Source: Planctomycetota bacterium
GTDB taxonomy: Bacteria > Planctomycetota > SZUA-567
Assembly: GCA_031270145.1 (NCBI GenBank)
Contig: JAISYD010000287.1
Location: 1-14,106, forward strand
DNA length: 14,106 nt
Direction of reading: 5' to 3'
The translations under genes and the position numbers were made by a program. How positions within the stretch are numbered: the stretch's first letter is position 1; each line of letters opens with the position of its first letter. A model generated the notes under the pieces. The model ran no database searches. It was given only the letters and a program-made list of their open reading frames with translations, and was not told the origin of the DNA. Below, piece after piece: positions 6,448-13,896 of this stretch.

Positions 6448-7731
6448 ATGTCCTTTTCGTTGTCGTTGCTGGTGGCGGTGTTCCTGACTCTCATGGTCTG
6501 CGGCCTGCCGATAGCCTTCAACCTCTTGCTTTCCTCCATGGTCTACATGCTGTCCCGCGGTCACGATCTCATGATCATGGGCCAGAAGATGTACGAGGGC
6601 ATGAGCAGCTTCTCGTTCCTGGCCGTGCCCTTTTTCGTGGTCACCGGGCAACTGATGCTCAAGGGCGGGCTGCTGGAGCGGCTGATCGATTTCGTCAACG
6701 CCCTCTTCGGCCGGTACAAGGGGGCGGTGGCGATTGTGACCATCGGCGCCGCCCTGCTGATGGGCGCCATCGTCGGCCTGGCGGTGGCCTCGGCGGCGGC
6801 GCTGGGCGTCTTCCTCATCCCCATGATGAAAAAGGAGGGCTATCGCCCGGCCTTCGCGGCGGCGGTCATGTCGTCCGCCTCGCTCTTGGGGCCGATCATG
6901 CCGCCCAGCGTCCTGATGATCATGTACTGCATAGCGGTGGGCCGCACCTCCATCGCCGGCCTGTTCCTCACCGCCGTGGTCCCGGCCGTTCTGATCGCCG
7001 GCGGCCAGATGCTGGTGGCCAACCGAATCGCCGCCAAGCGCAATTATCCCTCCTATCCGCCGCCCGCCCCGGGGCAGCGGAAACGCGCCGTTTTGCGGGC
7101 AATCCCGGCCCTTTTCCTGCCGGTGCTCATCCTCGGCGGCATTTTCGGCGGCGTTTTCACCATCACCGAGGCCTCGGCGGCGGCGGTTTTGTACAGCCTG
7201 ATTCTGGCCGTTTTCCTGAACCGGGCGATCGGATGGCGGGACGTCCCGGGCATCTTCATGGAGTCGGCGCTGACTTCCGGGCTGGTGCTGATCCTGGCCG
7301 GCGCCGGCAGCTGCATGGCCTGGGCCATCGCCAACGAGCGAATCCTTTCAAGCCTGATCGGTCCGCTTTCGACCATCCCGCCCTGGCTTTTCCTGCTGGC
7401 AATCAACCTGCTGCTGTTGATCAACGGCTGCTTCATGGACGATTACGCCTCGGTGGTGATCCTCGCCCCCATCATCGCCCCCATCGCCTGGGCCATCGGG
7501 ATCGAGCCGCTGCACATCGCGGCCGTCGTCTGCATCAACCTGGTGATCGGCCTGGCCACGCCGCCCTTCGGCATAACCCTGTTCGTCACCAGCCCCATAG
7601 CCAAGGTGACGATCGAGGAGACGGTTCGGGAGGCGATTCCCTTCCTGGCGGTCACCATCGCGATTATGTTTTTGATCACCTTCGTCCCGGAGATTATGCT
7701 GTTCCTCCCGCGGATGTTCGGGTATCTCTAA
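6448..7731 (+). CDS. dctM: TRAP transporter large permease DctM
   Basis: This is the large membrane subunit of a tripartite ATP-independent periplasmic transporter: 427 residues, strongly hydrophobic throughout, of the size and pattern of DctM (about 12 membrane segments by family knowledge). Conserved landmarks include PFFVVTGQLM, a glycine/alanine-rich AIVGLAVASAAALG segment before IPMMKKEGY, LLGPIMPPSV, a FTITEASAAAVLY segment and GLATPPFGI near the C-terminus. It uses an ion gradient to move the substrate delivered by the binding protein. ATG 6448 was chosen because a run of nine G (6434-6442) ends 5 bases upstream as a ribosome site; the longer TTG start at 6412 would add 12 non-family residues. 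It lies first in the transporter set, ahead of dctP and dctQ, which is unusual. Confidence 0.93.
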   Translation: MSFSLSLLVAVFLTLMVCGLPIAFNLLLSSMVYMLSRGHDLMIMGQKMYEGMSSFSFLAVPFFVVTGQLMLKGGLLERLIDFVNALFGRYKGAVAIVTIGAALLMGAIVGLAVASAAALGVFLIPMMKKEGYRPAFAAAVMSSASLLGPIMPPSVLMIMYCIAVGRTSIAGLFLTAVVPAVLIAGGQMLVANRIAAKRNYPSYPPPAPGQRKRAVLRAIPALFLPVLILGGIFGGVFTITEASAAAVLYSLILAVFLNRAIGWRDVPGIFMESALTSGLVLILAGAGSCMAWAIANERILSSLIGPLSTIPPWLFLLAINLLLLINGCFMDDYASVVILAPIIAPIAWAIGIEPLHIAAVVCINLVIGLATPPFGITLFVTSPIAKVTIEETVREAIPFLAVTIAIMFLITFVPEIMLFLPRMFGYL

Positions 7732-7739
7732 GGTTTTCC

Positions 7740-7777
7740 GCTTCCGGCGGCATGGCCGCGGGCCGGCCGCCGGAAGC
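7740..7777 (+). other. Intercistronic stem-loop between dctM and dctP
   Basis: GCTTCCGGCGGC (7740-7751) and GCCGCCGGAAGC (7766-7777) form a perfect 12-bp GC-rich stem with a 14-base loop. There is no T-run after it, so it is not a clean terminator. It lies between the permease and the binding-protein gene, where such stems often stabilise one part of a transcript and allow more binding protein than permease to be made. That role is inference. Confidence 0.6.
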
Positions 7778-7807
7778 GTTTGGCTTCTTTCGATGAAAGG
7801 GAACGAC

Positions 7808-8839
7808 ATGCGAATCGGGAAAGCGGCGTCCTGCCTGTTCTGCGCGGCCCTGGTGCTGGGCCTGGCCGCTGGCGCGGCGCCGGGCGGCCAAATCGAGGCG
7901 CGGGTTTCCGCCTGCAACAGCCTCGACCATCCCCAAACCCTCGGCCTTCTCCTCATGAAGGAATATGTGGAGCGGAAGACCGACGGCGCCGTGGTAATCC
8001 ACATTTTCCCCAACAGCCAGCTGGCCGCCGAGGTGGAATCGCTTGAACAGGTCCAGATGGGCACCCTGGAGATGGCCACCGCCTCCATCGGCCCGGTAGT
8101 CACCTTCCAGGAGAAGTTCGCGGTCCTGGACATCCCCTTCCTCTTCAACGACTATCCCGAGGCTTGGGCGGTTCTGGACAGCAAGGTGGGCAGCGACCTT
8201 TTCGACACCCTCCAGGAGGTCGGGATGTACGGGCTTGGCTGGTATGAGAACGGCTACCGCCACGCCACCAACAACATCCGCCCCATCAAAACCCTGGAGG
8301 ATTTCAAGGGCTTGAAGATCCGCACCATGCAGGCCCCCATGCACATGCTGAACTTCCGCGAGCTGGGCGCCAACCCGACCCCGGTGCCCTTCTCGGAACT
8401 TTACATGGCCATGGCCCAGAAAATCGCCGACGGCCAGGAAAACCCCATAGCCAACATCTGGGACCTCAAGCTGGTCGAGGTGCAGAAATACACCTCCCTC
8501 ACCGGCCACATTTACGACGCCATGCCGCTGGTGGCCAACCTGAAGTGGTTCAAGGGTCTGCCGGTGGAATACCAGAACGTCATCGAGACCGGCGCCCTCC
8601 TGGGCCAGAACTACAGCCGCTTCATCAATTTCGACCGGGAAGAGTTGATGATCGCCAAATTGCGCCAGGCCGGCATGGAAATAAACGATCTCAGCCCGGC
8701 GGCCAAGGACGCAATCAAGGCGGTATCCCAGCCGGCCGTTGCCAACGAGGCCAAGAGAATCCTGGGGAACGACTATGTGAACGATTTCCTGGCCGGCATT
8801 GAAAAGGTCAGGGCCGACATCAGGAAGAGCGTGGAGTAA
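7808..8839 (+). CDS. dctP: TRAP transporter substrate-binding protein DctP
   Basis: This periplasmic binding protein of the DctP family has 343 residues. A signal peptide is evident: a basic start, a hydrophobic core at about residues 8-22, and a likely cleavage after AAPGG. Conserved features follow in order: the ENGYRHATNNIRPI segment (147-160), the GLKIRTM motif with R172 as the usual carboxylate-clamping arginine, ELGANPTPVPFSELY, and DGQENP (208-213). The ligand is therefore very likely a carboxylic acid; which one cannot be read from these motifs. ATG 7808 has an AGGGA site 5 bases ahead, and the earlier ATG at 7793 lacks one. It sits between dctM and dctQ, where family operons usually begin with dctP. 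Confidence 0.94.
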   Translation: MRIGKAASCLFCAALVLGLAAGAAPGGQIEARVSACNSLDHPQTLGLLLMKEYVERKTDGAVVIHIFPNSQLAAEVESLEQVQMGTLEMATASIGPVVTFQEKFAVLDIPFLFNDYPEAWAVLDSKVGSDLFDTLQEVGMYGLGWYENGYRHATNNIRPIKTLEDFKGLKIRTMQAPMHMLNFRELGANPTPVPFSELYMAMAQKIADGQENPIANIWDLKLVEVQKYTSLTGHIYDAMPLVANLKWFKGLPVEYQNVIETGALLGQNYSRFINFDREELMIAKLRQAGMEINDLSPAAKDAIKAVSQPAVANEAKRILGNDYVNDFLAGIEKVRADIRKSVE

Positions 8840-8857
8840 GAACGCCGGGGCGGAATC

Positions 8858-9397
8858 ATGCTAAACGCGATGGATAAATCGATCCGGCTGATCAGCAAGG
8901 CGGTCCTGGGGGCGATCATGCTCATCGGGACCGCCATGTTCGTCATTTGCCTGGCCCATATATTTTGGCGCTACGCGCTCAATGATTCGCTGACCTGGTC
9001 CGAAGAGGTCATGAAGATCATGATCGTCTGGTTTTGCCTCCTCAGCGCCACCTTCATCTCCTGCCGCCGCGAGCACGTCAGCATCGTCATCTTCAAGCAA
9101 ATGCTCCCTAAGCCGGTCGAGAGGGTGCTGGACGTGTTGGTCGCCTTCCTCATCTTCCTCTGCGCCCTAGTCATGTGCTGGATTGGCTGGCGGCTGGCGG
9201 TCTGGGCCGGCAACCGGCGGACGCCGGCCATCGGCTTCCCCGTCGCGTACCAATACGCCGCCATCTTCGCCGCCTTCGGCGTCATGGCCTTTTACGAGGC
9301 GCGCAATTTTCTCGCGCTGCTGCTGGAGCCGAGCCGGCCTCCGGTCTTGAGCGAGTCTTTGGGGTCAATCGTCCCGCAATCGGCCATGGCGGATTGA
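8858..9397 (+). CDS. dctQ: TRAP transporter small permease DctQ
   Basis: This is the small membrane subunit of the TRAP transporter, 179 residues, with four hydrophobic segments at roughly 14-35, 52-68, 88-112 and 128-150. The family motif near the second segment is present as FWRYALNDSLTWSEEVMKI (36-54), followed by a basic RREHVSI loop. It forms the membrane complex with DctM. The start at 8858 lies 19 bases after the dctP stop; a second in-frame ATG at 8870 is possible, and neither has a strong ribosome site (GGGGCGGA is nearest). The C-terminal tail after about residue 155 is polar. The gene ends six bases before the racemase start, so coupling is likely. Confidence 0.93.
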   Translation: MLNAMDKSIRLISKAVLGAIMLIGTAMFVICLAHIFWRYALNDSLTWSEEVMKIMIVWFCLLSATFISCRREHVSIVIFKQMLPKPVERVLDVLVAFLIFLCALVMCWIGWRLAVWAGNRRTPAIGFPVAYQYAAIFAAFGVMAFYEARNFLALLLEPSRPPVLSESLGSIVPQSAMAD

Positions 9398-9403
9398 ATT
9401 GAG

Positions 9404-10708
9404 ATGGACAGCCTGTATTCGCTGGAAGAGGCGGGCGGGCGGTGGCGGTACCGCGACGCCGCCGACAAGGTGGAGGCGGCCATCCCGGACGGCCTGGAAC
9501 CGGCCGGCTTGTTGCGGGTCTCCGAACCCGAGGCCTCCGATGTCGACGGCGTGCTGGCCGGGGCGATCGCCAAACCGCTGGCTTCGCCGCCGCTCCGGGA
9601 ATTGGCCAGGGGGCGGAAAGACGCGGCCATAATCGTCTCCGATTCCACCCGGGCCGTCTCCACCGCCCGGGCCCTGCCTTTTGTCGTCGACGAATTGCGC
9701 CAAGCCGGCCTGTCTTTCGCCGACATCTTCCTAGTGGTGGCCATCGGCGTCCACCGCCGGGCCAGCCGCGAGGAAATGCGCGAGATTCTGGGCGGACTCG
9801 ACGGCAAACTCCGCATCCTGAACCACGACCCCCATGACCCCGGCCAGCTGACGGAAATCGGCGTCAGCAGCCGCGGCAACCGGATCGAGGTCAACCGCCG
9901 GGTCGCCGGCGCGGCCCTGCGCCTCGCCATCGGCAAGGTGGAGACGCACGAGTTCGCCGGTTATTCGGGCGGCCGCAAATCCGTTCTGCCCGGCATCGCC
10001 TCGGAAAAAACCATTCTTTTCAACCACCGGCCGGAAATGATCTCCGATCCTCGCGCCGTACCCGGCCGGTTGGCCGGCAATCCCGTACACGAGGACATGC
10101 TGGAGGCGGCGCGATTGCTTGGTCTGGATTTCTGCCTCAACATCGTCCAGAACGCCAGGGGGCGGCCGATCGCCGCCTTCGCCGGCGGCCTGGAAGAGTC
10201 CCACGCGGCGGCGGTGCGCTATTACGACCAGCGTTACGGCGTGAAGGTGCCCCGGGGAACCAACATTTTCCTCACCACCCCCGGCCATCCCCTGGACATC
10301 GATCTCTACCAGTCGATGAAGCCGCTTTTCGGCCTGTATCCGGTGTTGCGGGAAGGCGACGCGGTCGTCCTCTATTCGCGTTGCCGCGAGGGGGTCAATT
10401 CCGACGACATGCTGGAGCCCTTCGGGCACGGGCCGGGCCTTGCGGGCATCGGGGAGTTCCTGCGGCAAAACTACCGCATCCAGATGGATCATGCCCTGCT
10501 GTTCTGCAAATTGCTGCAAAAGGGCATCCGGGTTTTCGCCGTCTCGGACGGGGTGGGGGCCGAAATCTTCGCGCGGATGCTGATGACCCCGGCAAAATCA
10601 ATCCCAGAGGCCCTGGAATTGGCCCGCGACCTGAAATTGGCGGACGGGGAGACGCCGCGCCTGGGCATCGCGCCCATGGCGCAACGGCTGATCCTGACGC
10701 CGGAGTGA
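9404..10708 (+). CDS. larA: LarA-family nickel-pincer racemase/epimerase
   Basis: This 434-residue protein of the lactate racemase family keeps the catalytic and cofactor-binding residues: DSTR (80-83), H117 (L. plantarum H108), H182, K192 and H208. The H182-x9-K192 spacing equals H174-K184 of LarA, where the lysine carries the nickel-pincer nucleotide cofactor. It should therefore be an active 2-hydroxy-acid racemase or C2 epimerase. Family members are known to act on lactate, malate, hydroxyglutarate and gluconate. The larB, larC and larE cofactor genes are not in the window, so they must lie elsewhere. The start is six bases after dctQ with only a weak GAG site, implying coupled translation. 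Its position beside the transporter suggests it converts the imported stereoisomer to the form used by the upstream enzymes. The substrate is unproven. Confidence 0.88.
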   Translation: MDSLYSLEEAGGRWRYRDAADKVEAAIPDGLEPAGLLRVSEPEASDVDGVLAGAIAKPLASPPLRELARGRKDAAIIVSDSTRAVSTARALPFVVDELRQAGLSFADIFLVVAIGVHRRASREEMREILGGLDGKLRILNHDPHDPGQLTEIGVSSRGNRIEVNRRVAGAALRLAIGKVETHEFAGYSGGRKSVLPGIASEKTILFNHRPEMISDPRAVPGRLAGNPVHEDMLEAARLLGLDFCLNIVQNARGRPIAAFAGGLEESHAAAVRYYDQRYGVKVPRGTNIFLTTPGHPLDIDLYQSMKPLFGLYPVLREGDAVVLYSRCREGVNSDDMLEPFGHGPGLAGIGEFLRQNYRIQMDHALLFCKLLQKGIRVFAVSDGVGAEIFARMLMTPAKSIPEALELARDLKLADGETPRLGIAPMAQRLILTPE

Positions 10709-11050
10709 GCCGGGCGGGCTCCGCGCTTCGAGCCCGAACGGCCGATCATATCGCAATGAATGGGACACCCCGCATTTTTCGGGGACGACTAACGTAGACG
10801 TAGGAGTCTGCAACGTTCCATTTCTACGACAAGCGAAGAGGGCAGTCGTAAATTCCTATGTTCTTCAGTCTAAAAATGGATACTCCTTTCTTAGTCGCCT
10901 CCACACATGGAACTCTCCAGCGCTGTATACCGCCCCCCCGTCGGAAATGGGCATTTCACCAACGCACAAAAAAATCAGAACGCGTAAGGGATGTCGAAAA
11001 GAGGTCGCTCCGGTCATTGGGCCAATCCCCTACGCAGGAGTGGAGGATAG
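10709..11050. other. Convergent intergenic region with hairpins, no gene seen
   Basis: This 342-base gap lies between converging genes. It is visibly more AT-rich than the genes to its left, and no open reading frame here looks like a known protein. It holds CGGGCT/AGCCCG (10715-10720 and 10731-10736), CCCCG/CGGGG (10768-10784), GTAGAC/GTCTGC (10794-10799 and 10806-10811, one G-U pair), an outer ACGACT/AGTCGT pair (10785-10790 and 10844-10849), a C7 run at 10933-10939 and an A7 run at 10968-10974. It may hold the terminators of both units, and possibly a mobile-element scar. Confidence 0.5.
10768..10784 (+). terminator. Possible terminator hairpin after larA
   Basis: CCCCG (10768-10772) pairs with CGGGG (10780-10784) around a T-rich loop, and a 6-bp GC stem precedes it at 10715-10736. 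There is no T-run after the stem, so this is a weak call; it could equally be the end of a short palindromic repeat. Confidence 0.3.
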
Positions 11051-12121
11051 TTACGCCTCGGGAAAGGGAACTCCGAGCCTTTGTCCCAATTCAATGTATT
11101 CCTTGCGAATCTCGGGCGGAAACGGGATGCCTGTTTGCGCGCGTTCCTTCGCCATGGCGTGTTCAATTTCTCCGGGAACGTAAATTCTCTCGACGCCTTC
11201 CGTCTTGGCGCAACTGCGCACTTCGGCATAGACCTGTTCCATCCGCGTACTGAATTCGTCCAAATCCATAAAGCTTTCAATGTCGATAGCGGCAAAAACT
11301 CCGCCCACATCGGTTGGTTTCTCAAGATTTTCCGCCAGCATGCCGGGAAAATGTTTGCCGAAATTCGACCCGGTGAGGATGCCGCTCAGAATATCAACCG
11401 CAAACGCGATTCCGTATCCTTTGTAGCCTCCCATTGGAGCCAGCAGACCCTTCAGCGCAACGCGAGGATCCGTCGTCGGCCTGCCCTGGGCGTCAAAAGC
11501 CCATCCCGGTTGCAATTCCTTGTTTTGCTTCGCATAGAGTACAACGCGCCCTCGCGCCACCAAGGTGGTCGCCATATCGAGCACGAAAGGAATGTCCTTG
11601 CCGGCGGGGACGGCAATGGCGAAGGGATTGGTGCCGAACATGGCTTGGCATCCGCCGGTTGGAGCCAGGGTCGCAGTCGTGTTCACGGAGGAAAAATCTA
11701 TCATGCCGTGCTCCAGCGCCATCATTGCCCAATAGGCAGCCGCGCCGTAATGGTTGGAGTGGGTAGTCGCGACGAAAGCGGCGCCGGTTCCCCTGGCCTT
11801 TTCAATGGTTTTTCGCATGGCAAAGCGCGATCCCGGCTGGCCAATCGAATTGTGACAATCGATAAGTGCGGTGGCCGCCCTTTCCCTGACAATATCGAAC
11901 CGCGAAACAGGATTCATTACGCCCGCCTCGATGCGCTTGACATAGACGCCAAGCATGCGGGTGACGCCATGCGTATCCACGCCGCGCAAATTGGCGGCAA
12001 GCAGCGAATCGGCGACAATACCCGCATCGGCATCTTCGACGCCAACTTTCACAAGTATGTTTTTTGCCCATTCGCCAAGCGCGTCCCGCTTGATAAAAAC
12101 ACCAGAACCGATAGTGGCCAT
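11051..12121 (-). CDS. LDH2/malate dehydrogenase family NAD(P)-dependent oxidoreductase
   Basis: This 356-residue protein belongs to the Ldh_2 (malate/L-lactate/ureidoglycolate dehydrogenase, YiaK/ComC) family, not the Rossmann-type lactate dehydrogenases. The family motifs are LRGVDTHGV with catalytic H51, HSNHYGAAAYW with H124, GTNPFAIAVP and PMGGYKGYGIA. Members reduce 2-oxo acids to 2-hydroxy acids or the reverse. ATG at 12121 was chosen because AGGAGA lies 5 bases upstream; an ATG at 12139 overlaps that site. It is the last gene of the minus-strand set, 33 bases after the garL stop. In the classical pathway the aldolase product tartronate semialdehyde is reduced by GarR, which is absent here, so this enzyme may fill that step or act on a related 2-oxo acid. 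That is inference. Confidence 0.9.
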   Translation of the reverse strand: MATIGSGVFIKRDALGEWAKNILVKVGVEDADAGIVADSLLAANLRGVDTHGVTRMLGVYVKRIEAGVMNPVSRFDIVRERAATALIDCHNSIGQPGSRFAMRKTIEKARGTGAAFVATTHSNHYGAAAYWAMMALEHGMIDFSSVNTTATLAPTGGCQAMFGTNPFAIAVPAGKDIPFVLDMATTLVARGRVVLYAKQNKELQPGWAFDAQGRPTTDPRVALKGLLAPMGGYKGYGIAFAVDILSGILTGSNFGKHFPGMLAENLEKPTDVGGVFAAIDIESFMDLDEFSTRMEQVYAEVRSCAKTEGVERIYVPGEIEHAMAKERAQTGIPFPPEIRKEYIELGQRLGVPFPEA

Positions 12122-12154
12122 ATATATCTCCTGTTTCAAGGAAATAAAAACGAA

Positions 12155-12943
12155 TTACGCCAAAAAAGACTTGTATTTCTCGGCCATCGCCAGGGAAGCG
12201 CTTCTCAGCAATCCGGTCTCGGAGCCGACCGCGATGGTTGTAAAGCCCATGTCGCGATAGCGCTTGGCGTCTTCTTCGCCCGCAGACACGATGGCGGCCG
12301 TTTTTCCAGCCGCCGTCACGTTATCCGCCACGCGTTGAATGGCCCTCTGGACGTCGGGGTGGCGGAAATCACCCAGGCGGCCAAGCGAGGCGGCCAAGTC
12401 GCTCGGGCCGACGAAGACGGCGTCGACGCCGTCCACCGCAGCTATTTCCCTGGCGGCTTCGACGCCTTTTATGTTCTCGATCTGAACCAACAACGCCATA
12501 TTGCCGTTGATTTTTTTGTAGTAGTCCGGGATTGTGCCATACATGTTGGAGCGGTGGGACATGGCGACGCCGCGAACGCCTTCCGGCGGATAGCGTAAAT
12601 AGCTCACCGCCTTTCTGGCTTCTTCCTCGCTCTGAACGAATGGAATCAGGAAGTTATAGAATCCGGCGTCAATCAGCCGCTTGATGACGACCATTTCATT
12701 CCACGGCGGACGGACAACGGGCGCGCTGGGGCTGGACTTCAGGGCCATGAGCTGGGGAGCCAAGCTCAGGACGTCGTTCAAGGCATGTTCGGCGTCTAGG
12801 AGCAGCCAGTCGAAACCGGCCAGTCCCATAATCTCCGTGCTGACCGGATTGCCGAACGTGCTCCAGCAGCCAACCATCCGCTTGCGGGACAGCAGCCCCT
12901 TCTTGAACGGATTTTCGGGAAATGCGCTGTATGGCATGGTCAT
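12155..12943 (-). CDS. garL: 2-dehydro-3-deoxyglucarate aldolase (HpcH/HpaI family)
   Basis: This class II pyruvate aldolase has 262 residues (E. coli GarL has 256) and a sequence very close to GarL as remembered, including GCWSTFGNPVSTE, LAGFDWLLLDAEHA, PQLMALK, FYNFLIPFV, RYPPEGVRGV and GPSDLAA. The catalytic residues are H53 and R78, and the metal ligands E156 (in LVQIE) and D182 (in GPSD). It splits 2-keto-3-deoxy-D-glucarate or its 5-keto isomer into pyruvate and tartronate semialdehyde in the cytoplasm. ATG 12943 has AAGGA and AGGAG sites just upstream; an ATG two codons later is less well placed. It lies between a GntR regulator and the LDH2-type dehydrogenase, and downstream of a UxaA/GarD-type dehydratase, the expected preceding step. 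Some homologues also act on related 2-keto-3-deoxy acids. Confidence 0.9.
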   Translation of the reverse strand: MTMPYSAFPENPFKKGLLSRKRMVGCWSTFGNPVSTEIMGLAGFDWLLLDAEHALNDVLSLAPQLMALKSSPSAPVVRPPWNEMVVIKRLIDAGFYNFLIPFVQSEEEARKAVSYLRYPPEGVRGVAMSHRSNMYGTIPDYYKKINGNMALLVQIENIKGVEAAREIAAVDGVDAVFVGPSDLAASLGRLGDFRHPDVQRAIQRVADNVTAAGKTAAIVSAGEEDAKRYRDMGFTTIAVGSETGLLRSASLAMAEKYKSFLA

Positions 12944-12998
12944 CGTCGTTCCTTTCTCCTCGAAAAATAGCTTGCAAAGCAGAATTCCGCGGTCGGAA

Positions 12999-13712
12999 TC
13001 ATGTGCCGCCGATGGATTTATCCACATGCGCGGCCATGAGCGCGAGTGCGGCCTCGTATTCGCCCCTGGTCAGGCGAGTGATGATTTCCAGATGCTCCGC
13101 ATGCAGCACCTCCAGTTTCTCGGGGACGAAACCGTATCGCCGCCATGCGGTCGCCCACAAGTCGTGCACCTGCCGTTGCAGCGCCATGAGTATGGCGTTG
13201 CCGGTCAATTCACAAATCTTTCTCTCGAACGTCACATCCACACCGGCCTGGCTCTCGTCGGCCGGATTGAGAAATTCCTCGGCGTTATCCTCAACCAGCT
13301 TTTTCAGTTCGGCAATGTTTTTGCGGTTGGCGACATCGACAAATGCCTCGAAAACCATTTTTTCAACAGCGGTCCGCGCTTCGATAAGCTGGGTCAGGAA
13401 TGTTTCGCTGACGCCGTTTTCGATAAGCTTGAGAAGCTCCTGGCTCCGGTTTTTCGCCGGGTCGGCCACGTATGAGCCGCTTCCCACGCGGATTTCGATT
13501 TTCCCGTACGATTCAAGCACTTTCAGTCCCTGCCGCACGGAAGTACGGCTTACCCCAAGCATATCCGACAATTCGCGTTCCGACGGCAGTCTGTCGCCGG
13601 CCTTCAGGCTCCCCTGGGCGAGAAAATCATTGAGGCGCTGGACGACCATCTGGAAAACGTCGGTCCTTTTTATGGGAATCATGCTGTACGTGCCGTGCGT
13701 TGCGGGACTCAT
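12999..13712 (-). CDS. GntR-family regulator, FadR subfamily (FCD domain)
   Basis: This 237-residue transcription factor has a winged-helix domain at about 15-85, with GDRLPSERELSDMLGVSRTSVRQ and the wing VGSGSYVA, and an FCD ligand-binding domain at about 92-233. FCD domains usually bind a metal through Asp-x3-His and two later histidines. Here D159, H207 and H229 are present, but the first histidine is E163. ATG 13712 was chosen because GGGAGA lies 8 bases upstream and the length fits the family. An in-frame ATG at 13832 also has a GGGAGAG site and would add 40 residues; ATG 13682 lacks a ribosome site. It precedes garL by 55 bases in the same direction and lies after the dehydratase, so it most likely controls this hexarate unit in response to a sugar acid. 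Confidence 0.9.
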   Translation of the reverse strand: MSPATHGTYSMIPIKRTDVFQMVVQRLNDFLAQGSLKAGDRLPSERELSDMLGVSRTSVRQGLKVLESYGKIEIRVGSGSYVADPAKNRSQELLKLIENGVSETFLTQLIEARTAVEKMVFEAFVDVANRKNIAELKKLVEDNAEEFLNPADESQAGVDVTFERKICELTGNAILMALQRQVHDLWATAWRRYGFVPEKLEVLHAEHLEIITRLTRGEYEAALALMAAHVDKSIGGT

Positions 13713-13896
13713 GAAGAATATCTCCCTGCCGGCCGGCCGCATTCTCCCGTAAATGGTTCCCCGCGCCGATATCGCCCGAAAACCGACATCGTCCGCCATC
13801 CCGCGGCGTTCAGCCCGACCGGAGGAAAGCATAGTACTCTCCCTTCGAAACGGCAATAATAAAAATCGATTGTCGCGGAACGCCATTCAACGGCCG
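13713..13896 (-). promoter_or_regulatory. Putative promoter region of gntR-garL-dehydrogenase unit
   Basis: The 184-base gap between the dehydratase stop and the regulator start holds an AT-rich patch. On the minus strand it reads TATTAT (13861 down to 13856), a close match to a -10 box. A TTGAAT at 13890-13885 is too far upstream to pair with it, and no good -35 is at the right distance. An autoregulated, activator-aided or weak promoter is possible. No clear FadR-type operator was found. Confidence 0.3.

Noticed and set aside
5206..6651. 481-residue minus-strand open frame opposite the OCD-family gene
   Set aside because: It is a shadow frame of a clear family member, has no domain, and spans into dctM.
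6381..7796. 471-residue plus-strand frame overlapping all of dctM
   Set aside because: DctM homology is in the other frame. This frame is His/Arg/Pro/Gly-rich with no membrane segments or motifs.
11016..11026. ATTGG-g-CCAAT inverted repeat downstream of the dehydrogenase gene
   Set aside because: The one-base loop and five-base arms are too short to call a terminator or operator.
10858..11253. 131-residue plus-strand frame starting in the convergent spacer
   Set aside because: It runs over the end of the dehydrogenase gene, has no ribosome site or family resemblance, and the composition looks random.
11081..12598. 505-residue plus-strand frame across the dehydrogenase and aldolase genes
   Set aside because: It is antisense to two genes with intact catalytic motifs, and no family resemblance is seen.
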